Source: an uncultured Holophagaceae bacterium (GTDB taxonomy: Bacteria; Acidobacteriota; Holophagae; Holophagales; Holophagaceae). Taken from it: a stretch of 45,283 nt of DNA. A program made the translations under genes and the position numbers. The stretch spans positions 1-45,283 of the forward strand of contig CAIMQW010000057.1 of assembly GCA_903843705.1 (NCBI GenBank), given 5' to 3'. The notes beneath the pieces were generated by a model. That model searched no databases. It had not been told where the DNA came from and saw only the letters and a list, made by a program, of their open reading frames with translations. Positions 28,542 through 37,460 of the stretch are shown one piece after another; the stretch's first letter is position 1, and each line of letters opens with the position of its first letter.

Positions 28542-28960
28542 CAGTGCGCGCTCGCTTCTCGGATGAGGAGATAGAGCTTCCGAAGCTCGACTTGCATGAA
28601 GGTGGAGGCGTTCTGGTAAGCACCCTGGGTGCGGGACAAGAGCATGTTCTCCCGGTCCAGGTTCACGTCGTTGCCGTCATTGCGCTCGGCATTGGGCTTC
28701 AGGGCATCCGTGCTGGCGGGAAGGCTGCTGCTGGTGCTGCCCTGGAGGTGCATCCGATGGGTGGCGGTCAAATTTGTGGGTGATTTTTGCCCATCAATCG
28801 CCAATTTCAGGGCCCCCTCGAAGCTGAAGTCCTTGGTCCGGTAGCCCGGGGTGTCGAGGTTGGCCAGGTTGGAGGCGATGAAGGCTTGGCGCTTGGAAGC
28901 CAGCGTCAGGCCCTGGTCCATGGTCTGGATCATCCGGTTGCCGCTGGTGATGTCGAACAT
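28541..28960 (-). CDS. flgB: Flagellar basal-body rod protein FlgB
   Basis: LTLASKRQAFIASNLANLDTPGYRTKDFSFEGAL; first gene of the flagellar run. Overlaps flgC. Confidence 0.95.
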   Translation of the reverse strand: MFDITSGNRMIQTMDQGLTLASKRQAFIASNLANLDTPGYRTKDFSFEGALKLAIDGQKSPTNLTATHRMHLQGSTSSSLPASTDALKPNAERNDGNDVNLDRENMLLSRTQGAYQNASTFMQVELRKLYLLIREASAH

Positions 28961-29010
28961 GATGCACCCTGCAGAATGGGCCGGGTGGGATCCGGCTGCT
29001 GCCTGATCCT

Positions 29011-29028
29011 TGCAGTCTGCGTGCCGAA
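29011..29028 (-). promoter_or_regulatory. Candidate sigma-54 -24/-12 promoter for the flgB operon
   Basis: Minus strand TTCGGCACG-CAGA-CTGCA: GG-N10-GC core exact, two mismatches to TTGGCACG-N4-TTGCA. Implied start about 40 nt before the flgB ATG. Confidence 0.6.
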
Positions 29029-29126
29029 TCCGGAACGGCTTCGGGGATCTGCTTCGGGACCCTGCTCCGGACCTTGCCCTGGACCCAGCCTCCCTTGATA
29101 CACTGGCCCCTCACCCCGAGGCCTCC

Positions 29127-29462
29127 ATGAAAATGACTACACGGAACCAGAACGATGTTCTGATCCTCTCCCCCGAGGGCAAGATCACCCTAGGGGACGG
29201 CGACCAGGAGCTGGGCGAGGCGGTCCGCACGTCGCTGTTGAACGGCGCGCGCAAGATCATCATCAACTTTAGCAAGGTGAGCTACCTGGACTCGTCCGGT
29301 GTGGGCGAGCTGGTGGGCTGCTACACCTCGATCAAGGGCAAGGGTGGGGAGCTGCGCATCTGCGGCATGAGCTCCAAGATCTTCAGCCTCATCAAAATGA
29401 CCAGCCTCCACTCGGTTTTCGAAGTGAAGGACACCGAGGAGGAGGCCCTCGTCGGCTTCTAG
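29127..29462 (+). CDS. STAS-domain anti-sigma factor antagonist
   Basis: MKMTTRNQNDVLILSPEGKITLGDGDQELGEAVRTSLLNGARKIIINFSKVSYLDSSGVGELVGCYTSIKGKGGELRICGMSSKIFSLIKMTSLHSVFEV. Confidence 0.93.
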   Translation: MKMTTRNQNDVLILSPEGKITLGDGDQELGEAVRTSLLNGARKIIINFSKVSYLDSSGVGELVGCYTSIKGKGGELRICGMSSKIFSLIKMTSLHSVFEVKDTEEEALVGF

Positions 29463-29466
29463 GGCC

Positions 29467-32400
29467 GTGGCTCCCCGCGCCGGTCTGATCCTCCTGCTCC
29501 TGGCTCTGGCCCCCCTCAGCGCCCAGGGCGCTGAGGGCGTCAGGACCCTGACGGCTGTCCGCATCGAAGGCGGCGACCTGGATGACCGCCGCTTCGCCGC
29601 TGCGGCCCTGGGCCTGAAGGCCGGCATGAAGGTGGATGCTGCGGCCTTGCAGCAAGCCCTGGAGGCAGTGCGCCTGGTGGACCGCTTCCGCACCGTGGAC
29701 GGCCGCCTGCAAGCTGATGGCTCGGTGCTGCTGGCCCTCGAGCCGCTGGTCCCCTTGGCCTCCTGGACCTGGGAGGGTGACCCGGTGCCGAAGCACCTCC
29801 AGAAGGGCCTGCTTCCGGAGCTTCGCCACGGCCAGCGCGCGGGACCCCAGCGCAGGGCAGTTCTTTCCGGCCTCATCGAACAGCGCCTCCGGGAGGCCGG
29901 CTACCCCCAGGTCCAGGCCGAGGTGGCTGAGCTGGAACGGGGGCGGACGCTCCAACTGCGCGTGAATCTCGGCACGCCCCTCCTCGTCCGCACCATTCGC
30001 CTGGAGGGCGATCCCGCCCCCTACACGCGGGACGGCCTTCTCAAGGCGGCGAGCCTCGTCGAGGGGGTCACCATCTGGACACCGACGACCCTCCGGGAGG
30101 CGCAGCGGCGGCTCCGGCAGCGCTTCGTAAAGGACGGCCGCCTGGAGGGATCAGTCCGCCTCGGCCCCGCAGAGGGCGCCCCGGATGTCCTGGTCCTGGA
30201 GGTGCATCCGGGTCCCGTGGTCAAGCTGGAAGCTCGCGGGCTCAGCTTCTTTGGGTCTCTCCTGGGCCAGCCCAGCCTCTCGGAGTTCGTGCCCTTGGCC
30301 CGGGCAGAGCGCTACTCCCCCAGCCTCCTGGATGAAGGGGCCGGTCGGATCACCGCCAGCTTCCGCGACCAGGGTTACCCCGAAGTGAAGGTCTCCTACA
30401 GTCGGAAGGTGACCGCGGGCGCTCCCGACCGGCCCGAGGCCGTCTCGCTGGTCTTCACGGTGGAGCCGGGCCCCCAGCGGACCCTGGGGCCTGTCCACTT
30501 CGAGGGCAACAAAGAGTTGTCGGAGGAGGAACTCCAGGCTGCGGTCATCCTGCCCAGGCGGACCTTCCACCAGGCCCCCTTCGCCAAGACGGAGGCCGTG
30601 AAGAGTCTAGAGGAGCGTGTCACCGCGCTCTACCTGCAGCGCGGGTTCCCCGAGGTTCGGGTCCGGCGCCGGGTGGACCAGGCCAAGGACGGCTCCGTGG
30701 AAGTGCGTTTCCTCATCCGGGAAGGCCGGCGGCGCTTCCTGGATGCCCTAATCTTGGAACTGCCGGCGGAGCCCGGCCTTTCCCGGGAGCGGTTCGCCGA
30801 GGGGCTGCTGCAGGTCTTCGCGGAGCGGCCCGTGGCGGTGCCTGGGACACACCGGTTCCAATCGAATCGTCGCCACCTGCAGGGCTTTGAGGGCACCCTC
30901 GAGGTCACGGAGCAGGGCGCCCGTCTGACCTTCAAGCCGCCACTGCCGCTGGTCCGCAATGACCTCGCGCTGGTCGTGGCCGACCTCCGCCAGCGGCTGT
31001 CTTCCGCCGGGGCGGAGAACCCCCAGGTCAAGGTGGCCCTCGACGAGGGCGACCTCCAGTCTGTCGTGCGCATCCAGATTCCGTTGCAGCCCCTGGACTC
31101 GGCGCGCCGCCTCGTGGTGCAGGGCAGCGACCGGACACGGGCCGAGGCGGTGCTCCGCGAATTCCCGGGGATCCCGGGCGCGACCCTAGATCCCGTGCGG
31201 CTCGATGGAGGGCAGATCCAGCTGGGTGGGCTCGGGGCGTTCCAGCGGGTGGACCTCCTCACGCTGAAGGACCTGCCGGGTCAGGAGACGCAGCCGTGGC
31301 AGCGGGGAGATCTAACCCTCCGCATGGAGGAACGCAGCCCCTGGGTGTTCTCCGAAGGCTTCGGTTACGACAAGACCCAGGGCTACTTCTTCGGGCTCAA
31401 CGCCCAGCGGCTGAACGTGGGTGGCATGGGCCGGACCCTGGACTTCGGTCTCCGGGCGGGGGACCAGAGCCTGAACAGCGAGACCCTGCGGCGCGCCTTT
31501 CCCACCGGCGAGATCAAGCGGTCCGTGGACAGCTACAGCATCGGTTACACGGATCCCTGGTTCCTCCCCAGCTCGCTGGATGGCTGGCTGGCCTCCCGCA
31601 CACGGTTTCACATGGAGGGCGCCTACCTCGAGGAGGCCCAGGCCGCCTACTTCGCCCGCCGTCGGCGGTTCATCCCCAGCCTGGAGTGGAAGCTCGGCCC
31701 GGTGCAGTCGGTGCAGCTGGGCTACCGCTACGAGCGGGTGGAGGTCGCCTCCAACACAGATAGCCATGGCGTGCCCCTCATCTCTGACACGGACCTCTTC
31801 CTGATCGCCCGCACGCCGGGCCGGAGCGTCATCTCTGCCCCCTACCTCCAGGTTGTGGTGGACCGCCGGGACCGCGCCTACGATCCCACCCAGGGCTCCT
31901 ATTTTCAGGGGCGCCTTGAGCTGGCCAACCAGGCCTTCGGCACCTCCACCAACAGCAGCTTCGTGAAGCTGGACCTGCGCCAGCAGTGGAACTGGCCGGT
32001 GGGTTTCCATGCGGAATACGGCGTGGTGATGGCCAACTTCCGGCTCGGCCTGGCCCGGCCCACCGCCCGGTCCGCCGAGGACCTGCCCCTGTCCGAGCGC
32101 TTCTTCGGCGGCGGATCCTTCACCGTGCGCGGCGTGGAGCCGGACATGCTGGGGGACATCCAGCGAACCGACTCCAGCGGCAAGACGCTCGTGCAGCCCC
32201 TCCCGCTTGGCGGCCAGGGCCTCGCTGTCTTGAACCTGGAATACCGGTTCCCGCTCTTCGGCATGCAGAGTCTGTGGGCCGAGGTCTTTGCGGACGCAGG
32301 TCAGGTCTACCGCAGCCTCCACCCCGATCCCGGAACGGTGACGCCCTTCCCGGCTCTGCGTACCACGCTGGGGGTGGGCCTCATCCTCAAGCTGGGGTTC

Positions 32401-32517
32401 CCACTCAAGCTCGAGTACGCGTCGGACTGGAAGCGGATCCTGGGGCGACCCCGGACCCAGGCTGAGCGGGACACCCAGCTGAAGAGCGTGCTCATCTCCA
32501 CGGGCTACCAGTTCTGA
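29467..32517 (+). CDS. Omp85/BamA-like outer-membrane protein with POTRA repeats
   Basis: Repeated POTRA-like segments (LGPVHFEGNKELSEEELQAAVILPRRTFHQAPFAKTEAVKSLEERVTALYLQRGFPEVRV) and a beta-barrel C terminus (RFFGGGSFTVRGVEPDMLG...LNLEYRFPLFG..QSLWAEVFADAGQV...STGYQF). GTG start. Confidence 0.88.
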   Translation: MAPRAGLILLLLALAPLSAQGAEGVRTLTAVRIEGGDLDDRRFAAAALGLKAGMKVDAAALQQALEAVRLVDRFRTVDGRLQADGSVLLALEPLVPLASWTWEGDPVPKHLQKGLLPELRHGQRAGPQRRAVLSGLIEQRLREAGYPQVQAEVAELERGRTLQLRVNLGTPLLVRTIRLEGDPAPYTRDGLLKAASLVEGVTIWTPTTLREAQRRLRQRFVKDGRLEGSVRLGPAEGAPDVLVLEVHPGPVVKLEARGLSFFGSLLGQPSLSEFVPLARAERYSPSLLDEGAGRITASFRDQGYPEVKVSYSRKVTAGAPDRPEAVSLVFTVEPGPQRTLGPVHFEGNKELSEEELQAAVILPRRTFHQAPFAKTEAVKSLEERVTALYLQRGFPEVRVRRRVDQAKDGSVEVRFLIREGRRRFLDALILELPAEPGLSRERFAEGLLQVFAERPVAVPGTHRFQSNRRHLQGFEGTLEVTEQGARLTFKPPLPLVRNDLALVVADLRQRLSSAGAENPQVKVALDEGDLQSVVRIQIPLQPLDSARRLVVQGSDRTRAEAVLREFPGIPGATLDPVRLDGGQIQLGGLGAFQRVDLLTLKDLPGQETQPWQRGDLTLRMEERSPWVFSEGFGYDKTQGYFFGLNAQRLNVGGMGRTLDFGLRAGDQSLNSETLRRAFPTGEIKRSVDSYSIGYTDPWFLPSSLDGWLASRTRFHMEGAYLEEAQAAYFARRRRFIPSLEWKLGPVQSVQLGYRYERVEVASNTDSHGVPLISDTDLFLIARTPGRSVISAPYLQVVVDRRDRAYDPTQGSYFQGRLELANQAFGTSTNSSFVKLDLRQQWNWPVGFHAEYGVVMANFRLGLARPTARSAEDLPLSERFFGGGSFTVRGVEPDMLGDIQRTDSSGKTLVQPLPLGGQGLAVLNLEYRFPLFGMQSLWAEVFADAGQVYRSLHPDPGTVTPFPALRTTLGVGLILKLGFPLKLEYASDWKRILGRPRTQAERDTQLKSVLISTGYQF

Positions 32518-32524
32518 GTGGCCG

Positions 32525-33703
32525 TCAGGCTGGCTGGCGGGGCCAAGTGTCCGGCTCAGCCACGGGCAGGAGGATGTGGAAGGTCGCGCCTTCGCTCGGA
32601 AGGGACTCCGCGCGGATGGTGCCCTGGTGCGCCCGGAGGATGGACTCGCAGAGGGCGAGGCCCAGCCCCGTGCCCCGCTTGTTGCCGCGCTCCTTGGTGG
32701 AGTAGTAGGGTTCGAAGATCATGGGCAGGCTCTCCGCCGGGATGCCCATGCCCGAGTCCTGGAGCCGGATGTGGAGGTAGGTCCCCGGTGCGAGGCCCTG
32801 GTCGTTCTGCACCTTGACCTCACAGAGCTCCGTCGAGATCTGGAACTTGCCGCCGGAAGGCAGCGCCTCGCGGGCGTTCTGGGTCAGGGCCTCAAAGGCC
32901 TTCATGAGGTTGGCCTCGTTGTGCCGGATGAGCACCTCGCCAGCCCGGAAATCGAACTCGGGACGGATGGAGGAGCCCGCCAGGGTTGCAAGTACGGACC
33001 TCCGCAGCAGGGCATTCAGAGGACTCACCTGTTGGTGGTGATTGGAGGGGTTGGCGAGCATCAGCAGGCGTCGACCCAGCTGGCGAACCTGGTCGGAACT
33101 CTGCTCGCTCTTCTCTAGAATCTGGTAGGCCTCGCTGGCGGGATCCAGCTTGACCTGGGCGAGGCTCACGGCGGTCACGATGGCCTGCAGCAGGTTGTTG
33201 TAGTCGTGGGCGATGCCTCCGAGCAGGATGCTCAGCGCAGCATGGTGCCTTAGGCGGATGGCCTCGGCCTCAAGCTTCTGCTTCTGCCGGAGCTGTTCCT
33301 CCGAGGAGAGGCGGTGAGCAAGGGCCATGAGGGCCGATTCAAAGCGATGCCCCTGAATGGGCTTCAGGACGTATTGGTCAATGCCAAGATCGAGGGACCG
33401 CATCAGGTAGTCCGTCTGCTCGAAGGCCGTGGTGACCAGGATGGGCACATTGCGGTCCAGGTTGCGGATCTCCCGGGCCATGGTGAGGCCGTCCATGTTC
33501 GGCATCTGGATGTCGGTGACAACGATATCCGTGGGCTTCTTCCGGAAGGCCGCTAGGCCCTCGGCACCATCGTTGGCCACCACCAGTTTGCCGGCCCGGC
33601 GCCGGAGGAATACGCCAATCTCCTCCCGTGCGCTGGGGTCATCCTCGACGTAGAGAATGGTCAAGGTTTTCAGGAAGGCGGCATCCAGGCTCTCGTCGTT
33701 CAT
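32525..33703 (-). CDS. Hybrid protein: N-terminal receiver domain and histidine kinase
   Basis: LTILYVEDDPSAREE..VVTDIQMPNMDGLTMAREI..VTTAFEQTDYLMRSLDLGIDQYVLKPI; H-box GGIAHDYNNLLQAI; HATPase GTGLGLALCESILRAHQGTI. Confidence 0.92.
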   Translation of the reverse strand: MNDESLDAAFLKTLTILYVEDDPSAREEIGVFLRRRAGKLVVANDGAEGLAAFRKKPTDIVVTDIQMPNMDGLTMAREIRNLDRNVPILVTTAFEQTDYLMRSLDLGIDQYVLKPIQGHRFESALMALAHRLSSEEQLRQKQKLEAEAIRLRHHAALSILLGGIAHDYNNLLQAIVTAVSLAQVKLDPASEAYQILEKSEQSSDQVRQLGRRLLMLANPSNHHQQVSPLNALLRRSVLATLAGSSIRPEFDFRAGEVLIRHNEANLMKAFEALTQNAREALPSGGKFQISTELCEVKVQNDQGLAPGTYLHIRLQDSGMGIPAESLPMIFEPYYSTKERGNKRGTGLGLALCESILRAHQGTIRAESLPSEGATFHILLPVAEPDTWPRQPA

Positions 33704-36318
33704 GGCTGGGCTCCGCTCACGGGCACCAGAACGGAGAACTCGGCTCCCTGTGATAGATTCCTGGCGGTGATACGGCCTCCCATATTGCGCTCGATGATTT
33801 GCATGGACATGTAGAGCCCAATGCCGGTGCCCGATTCGTGGGTCGAGAAGTAGGGCTCAAAGACCCTATCTAGTAAGGCCTCCGGAATGCCACCACCATT
33901 GTCCCGGATCGTGAGACGGCCCTGACCTTGTGCCTGCGTGAGGTGGATGCTGACTTGTCCGCCGCTGGCCTTGGCGTCCAGGATGGACCTCTTGGCGTTG
34001 GTGAGCAGGTTCAGCAGAACCTGGGAGTACTCGTTGGGGTGACCAAACAGGATGACATCTTCCTGGGCCTCGATGGCGATGGCGATGCCCACGGCCTCGA
34101 AGTTCACGTCCACCAGGGCCAGGGCAGCGCGGACCTGATCCAGGGCGGAGAAGCTGACCCTGGCCTTGTCGGGCCGGAAGAAGTTCCTGAAGTCGTTGAT
34201 GGTTGAGGACATCCTCTGGATCAGGAGTTCCCCCTTCGCCAGGGACAGTTCCAGGGATTCCTTGTCCAGCTCCCCGTAGTGGAAGGCGTCCCTCACGTTC
34301 GCAATCACCATGCTCAGAGCGTTCAGAGGCTGGCGCCACTGGTGGGCGATGTTGCCAATCATCTCGCCCATGGCGGCCTGCCGGCTCTGGTTGATCAGCA
34401 TCTGGTCCTTCTGGCGCAGCTGCGTGACAGCCTCTCCGACGCGGGCCTCCAGGGAGCGATTGAGCTCCTCGAGTTGGGTCTGCCGGAGCTGGAGCTCGTC
34501 CTCAATGCGCTTGCGGTCGCTGATGTCGGCGAAGGTCCAGATGCTGCCAGCGGAAGGGTCGCGAGGGTCGATGGCATTCCCTTGCAGGCTGGCCCAGAAG
34601 GTCGAGCCGTCTTTGCGCGCCAAGGCCAGCTCCGTCCGGAAGACCTCCCCCCGCCAGAGCACGGGATAGGCCTCTCGGCCGAGTGCCTCGAAGGCCTCAT
34701 CAGAGGGGTAGAGGAACCGTGTGCCGCGGTCGGCCATCTCCTCCTGGGTATGGCCGCAGATCTCGGTCATCCCCGGGTTGCTCCAGATCTGCTGGCGGTT
34801 CTTCACGAAGGTGATGCCGATGCTGGCGTTGTCGAGAATGGCCCGCTGCTGCCGGGTGAGCTGCCCCAGCTCCTCGCGGAGGGCCTTCTGCTCGGTGACG
34901 TCGTGGATGATGCAGAAGGCGAGCCGTCCGCGGCCGAAGTCCACGCGGCGGGCGCTCACCTCCGAGTCGACTGAGCCGCCATTCTTGCGGCGGTGGACCG
35001 TCTCGAAGCGCGCCGAGCCGTGGGACCAGACGGCTCCCATTTTCTGCTTCAGGGCTGGAAGGCCCTCCTGGTCATTGAGGTCGCCGAGCGTCATGCCCTC
35101 CAGTTCCTCCGGCGAATAGCCGAAGTGCTCCGTGGCCCGGTCGTTGGACTCTAGGATGCGGCCCTGTGGGTCCACCAAGAGGATGCTGTTGTTGGCGGAC
35201 TGCATCAGGGCCTTGATGCGTTGTTCGCGGGCCCCGGCCAGTGCCATCGCCCGGTCCCGGCTGCGGACCAGGCTCCAGGTGAGGAGGGTCAGCAGCAGGC
35301 TGACGAGGATTCCGAAGTTCAGGGTCGTCCCGGCCTTGCCGGGTCCCAGGCGGGCCGCAAAGGCCGGTAGGGCCCGGATCTTCATGGTCCAGAGGTGGTG
35401 GCCGACCTCAATCTCGAGCCGGGTCTGGAAGGTGGCTGGAAGCCGGTCCGACTGCGCCTCGACATGGCTGTCGAACATGCGGTTCTCGGGGGCGGCCTGC
35501 GTGCCGTCGTAGATCTCGATATCCAGGTCCTGTCCCTGCTCGCCCAACACGCCCGCCATGAGGTCATTCATGCGGAAGGGGGCGTAGACCCAGGCCCGGA
35601 GTTCCGTGCGCCTTCGGCTGGGGTCGCTGTGCGCGACTTCCTGCAGGCCCGGGCCCAGGGCATAGACCGGTAGGTACATCAGGAACCCGGCCTGGATGTC
35701 CTTGTCCGTCTCCTGGACCAGGGTCACCTTGCCCGAGATGGCAATGTCATCCGTGTCCCGGGCCATGTCCAGCGCGGCCCGGCGCACCGGCTCTGAGTAC
35801 ATGTCGTAGCCGAAGGCCCGGAGGTTGCGGCCCTCGAAGGGCTCGAGGTAGATGATCGAGGTATAGAGGTCTCGGTCGCCGGCGGGCCGGATGGTGTAGT
35901 TCGGGAAGCCCTCCCCGCGCACCGCGGCGATGTGCTTGGCCAGCTCGGACCGGGGCACCACCACCGAAAAACCGACACCCTGGATGCCGGGGTAATTCTT
36001 GCCAAGGTTCATGCCGGCGATCAAGCGGCCGAACTCCTTCCGACCCACCCGAGCGGTGTTGACGAAGCCATGGACATCCCGCAGGACCTGCTCGTAGGTC
36101 TTCATCCGCTGCTCGATGCGGAGCTGGGCATCGCGGGTCCGGAACTCGAAATAAGTCTGCAGCTCCCGCCGCGCCTCCGTCTTGGCTTCCTTCCAGGAGA
36201 TCCAGGTCAGTCCCAGGCCACCCAGCAGGACCAGCAAGGGCAGGAGGATCCCCTTCGCCACACCCTTGGCATCTAGCGGCCAAAACGGCCGGGAGCCATG
36301 GGGGTTTCCTGCAGGCAT
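33700..36318 (-). CDS. CHASE-PAS-PAS sensor histidine kinase
   Basis: CHASE region (YPGIQGVGFSVVVPRSELAKHIAAVRGEGFPNYTIRPAGDRDLYTSIIYLEPFEGRNLRAFGYDMYSEPVRRAALDMARDTDDIAISGKVTLVQE); two PAS segments; GNIAHQWRQPLNAL; GTGIGLYMSMQIIERNMGGRI. Confidence 0.92.
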   Translation of the reverse strand: MPAGNPHGSRPFWPLDAKGVAKGILLPLLVLLGGLGLTWISWKEAKTEARRELQTYFEFRTRDAQLRIEQRMKTYEQVLRDVHGFVNTARVGRKEFGRLIAGMNLGKNYPGIQGVGFSVVVPRSELAKHIAAVRGEGFPNYTIRPAGDRDLYTSIIYLEPFEGRNLRAFGYDMYSEPVRRAALDMARDTDDIAISGKVTLVQETDKDIQAGFLMYLPVYALGPGLQEVAHSDPSRRRTELRAWVYAPFRMNDLMAGVLGEQGQDLDIEIYDGTQAAPENRMFDSHVEAQSDRLPATFQTRLEIEVGHHLWTMKIRALPAFAARLGPGKAGTTLNFGILVSLLLTLLTWSLVRSRDRAMALAGAREQRIKALMQSANNSILLVDPQGRILESNDRATEHFGYSPEELEGMTLGDLNDQEGLPALKQKMGAVWSHGSARFETVHRRKNGGSVDSEVSARRVDFGRGRLAFCIIHDVTEQKALREELGQLTRQQRAILDNASIGITFVKNRQQIWSNPGMTEICGHTQEEMADRGTRFLYPSDEAFEALGREAYPVLWRGEVFRTELALARKDGSTFWASLQGNAIDPRDPSAGSIWTFADISDRKRIEDELQLRQTQLEELNRSLEARVGEAVTQLRQKDQMLINQSRQAAMGEMIGNIAHQWRQPLNALSMVIANVRDAFHYGELDKESLELSLAKGELLIQRMSSTINDFRNFFRPDKARVSFSALDQVRAALALVDVNFEAVGIAIAIEAQEDVILFGHPNEYSQVLLNLLTNAKRSILDAKASGGQVSIHLTQAQGQGRLTIRDNGGGIPEALLDRVFEPYFSTHESGTGIGLYMSMQIIERNMGGRITARNLSQGAEFSVLVPVSGAQP

Positions 36319-36360
36319 CGCCTCTCTCCTGGATTAAACCGCTAAGAAGGGTCGGTAATT

Positions 36361-36546
36361 GACCCTCCTACAGTATCGAGCAGGAGTCCAGGGGCCGAGC
36401 ACACTCTCTCCTGCCACTCGAATGGCAGCCCCCAGCGAGCGCGGGGGTCCGGGGGGAGGCTCTAGGTCCGTCAGCCGAAGGCATGCGGGAGCAACGCATG
36501 GCGTTGCGATAGCTGGAGGCGTGCAGCGCGGAACCCCCCGGAGAGG
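36361..36546. other. Highly structured intergenic region (candidate structured RNA or repeat element)
   Basis: Stem pairs: CTCCT(36365-36369)/AGGAG(36382-36386); CTGCCA(36411-36416)/TGGCAG(36423-36428); CCCCC(36429-36433)/GGGGG(36443-36447); TCCGGGGGG(36448-36456)/CCCCCCGGA(36534-36542); GCAACGC(36491-36497)-ATG-GCGTTGC(36501-36507). Confidence 0.45.
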
Positions 36547-36547
36547 A

Positions 36548-37369
36548 CTAGGGTCGGGCGTCCGGGAAGAACAGCGCTTGACCGAAGCGATCCTTGCCGA
36601 AGGCCGCGATCACCCGCTGCCCTTTTTCCCGGTGGACCAGCCAGGCCACGAAGGCCTGGGTCGCGGCGGTGTCCGCGTGGGGGAAGCGGGCGGGATTCAT
36701 GGGGATCAGGGAGATCCGGTTGAGCAGGACCTCGTCCCCCTCCACCAGGATCTGGAGCTGGATGCGTTCTCGGGCGCCCAGGTAGCTGGCCCGGTCGATG
36801 ACGGTATAGGCGCTCCGCTCGCTGGTGGCCACCAGGGTCGCGACGTTGCCTTCGCTACCCTTCTCGAACACCTGGTAACAGGCTCCCTGGGGCTTCAGGC
36901 CGGCCTTGTCCCAGAGCTCCAGTTCCGCCACATGGGTGCCGGACTTGTCACCCCGGGTGAGGAAGCGTCCGTTCTTGGTCGCCAGCTTTACCAGGGCCGC
37001 GGTGGCCGAAGTCATGCCCCTGAGGCCCGCCGGATCCGCGGCCGGGCCGACGATGACGAAGTCGTTGTACATGAGGGGAATGCGCCGGGTGCCATAGCCC
37101 TCAGCTACAAACTTCTCCTCCAGGCTCTTCGCATGGACCAGCAGCAGGTCGAAACCACCCCGGCGGGCCATCTCCAGGGCTGCCCCCGTGCCCGCGCCCG
37201 CATGGCGCACCGGGATGCCCGTCTCCTTTGTGAAGGCCGCCTCCAGCGCGTCCACGATGCCGGCGTCAATGGGTCCGATGGTGCTGGCCAGCATCACATG
37301 GCCACTGGGGGACTGGGCCAGGAGTAGACTCCCCGATAGCAGCCAGCCGAAGTACATGCGCAGGTCCAT
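36548..37369 (-). CDS. Tungstate/molybdate-type ABC transporter substrate-binding protein (TupA-like)
   Basis: VMLASTIGPIDAGIVDALEAAFTKETGIPVRHAGAGTGAALEMARRGGFDLLLVHAKSLEEKFVAEGYGTRRIPLMYNDFVIVGPAADPAGLRGM..FLTRGDKSGTHVAELELW. Signal peptide. Confidence 0.85.
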   Translation of the reverse strand: MDLRMYFGWLLSGSLLLAQSPSGHVMLASTIGPIDAGIVDALEAAFTKETGIPVRHAGAGTGAALEMARRGGFDLLLVHAKSLEEKFVAEGYGTRRIPLMYNDFVIVGPAADPAGLRGMTSATAALVKLATKNGRFLTRGDKSGTHVAELELWDKAGLKPQGACYQVFEKGSEGNVATLVATSERSAYTVIDRASYLGARERIQLQILVEGDEVLLNRISLIPMNPARFPHADTAATQAFVAWLVHREKGQRVIAAFGKDRFGQALFFPDARP

Positions 37370-37460
37370 GGGGTCCTCCCGACCGCTCATCCTAGCGCAC
37401 GGTGGCTCTGGCCGGATATATCGGCCCTGCCGATGCCAGGGTTGAGCTCTCGGGCAGGCC

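Noticed and set aside
36361-36546. Moco/Tuco riboswitch for the tungstate-type gene
   Set aside because: The structured region lies downstream of the tupA-like gene in its transcription direction, and I could not recognise the Moco consensus; kept only as an unclassified structured element.
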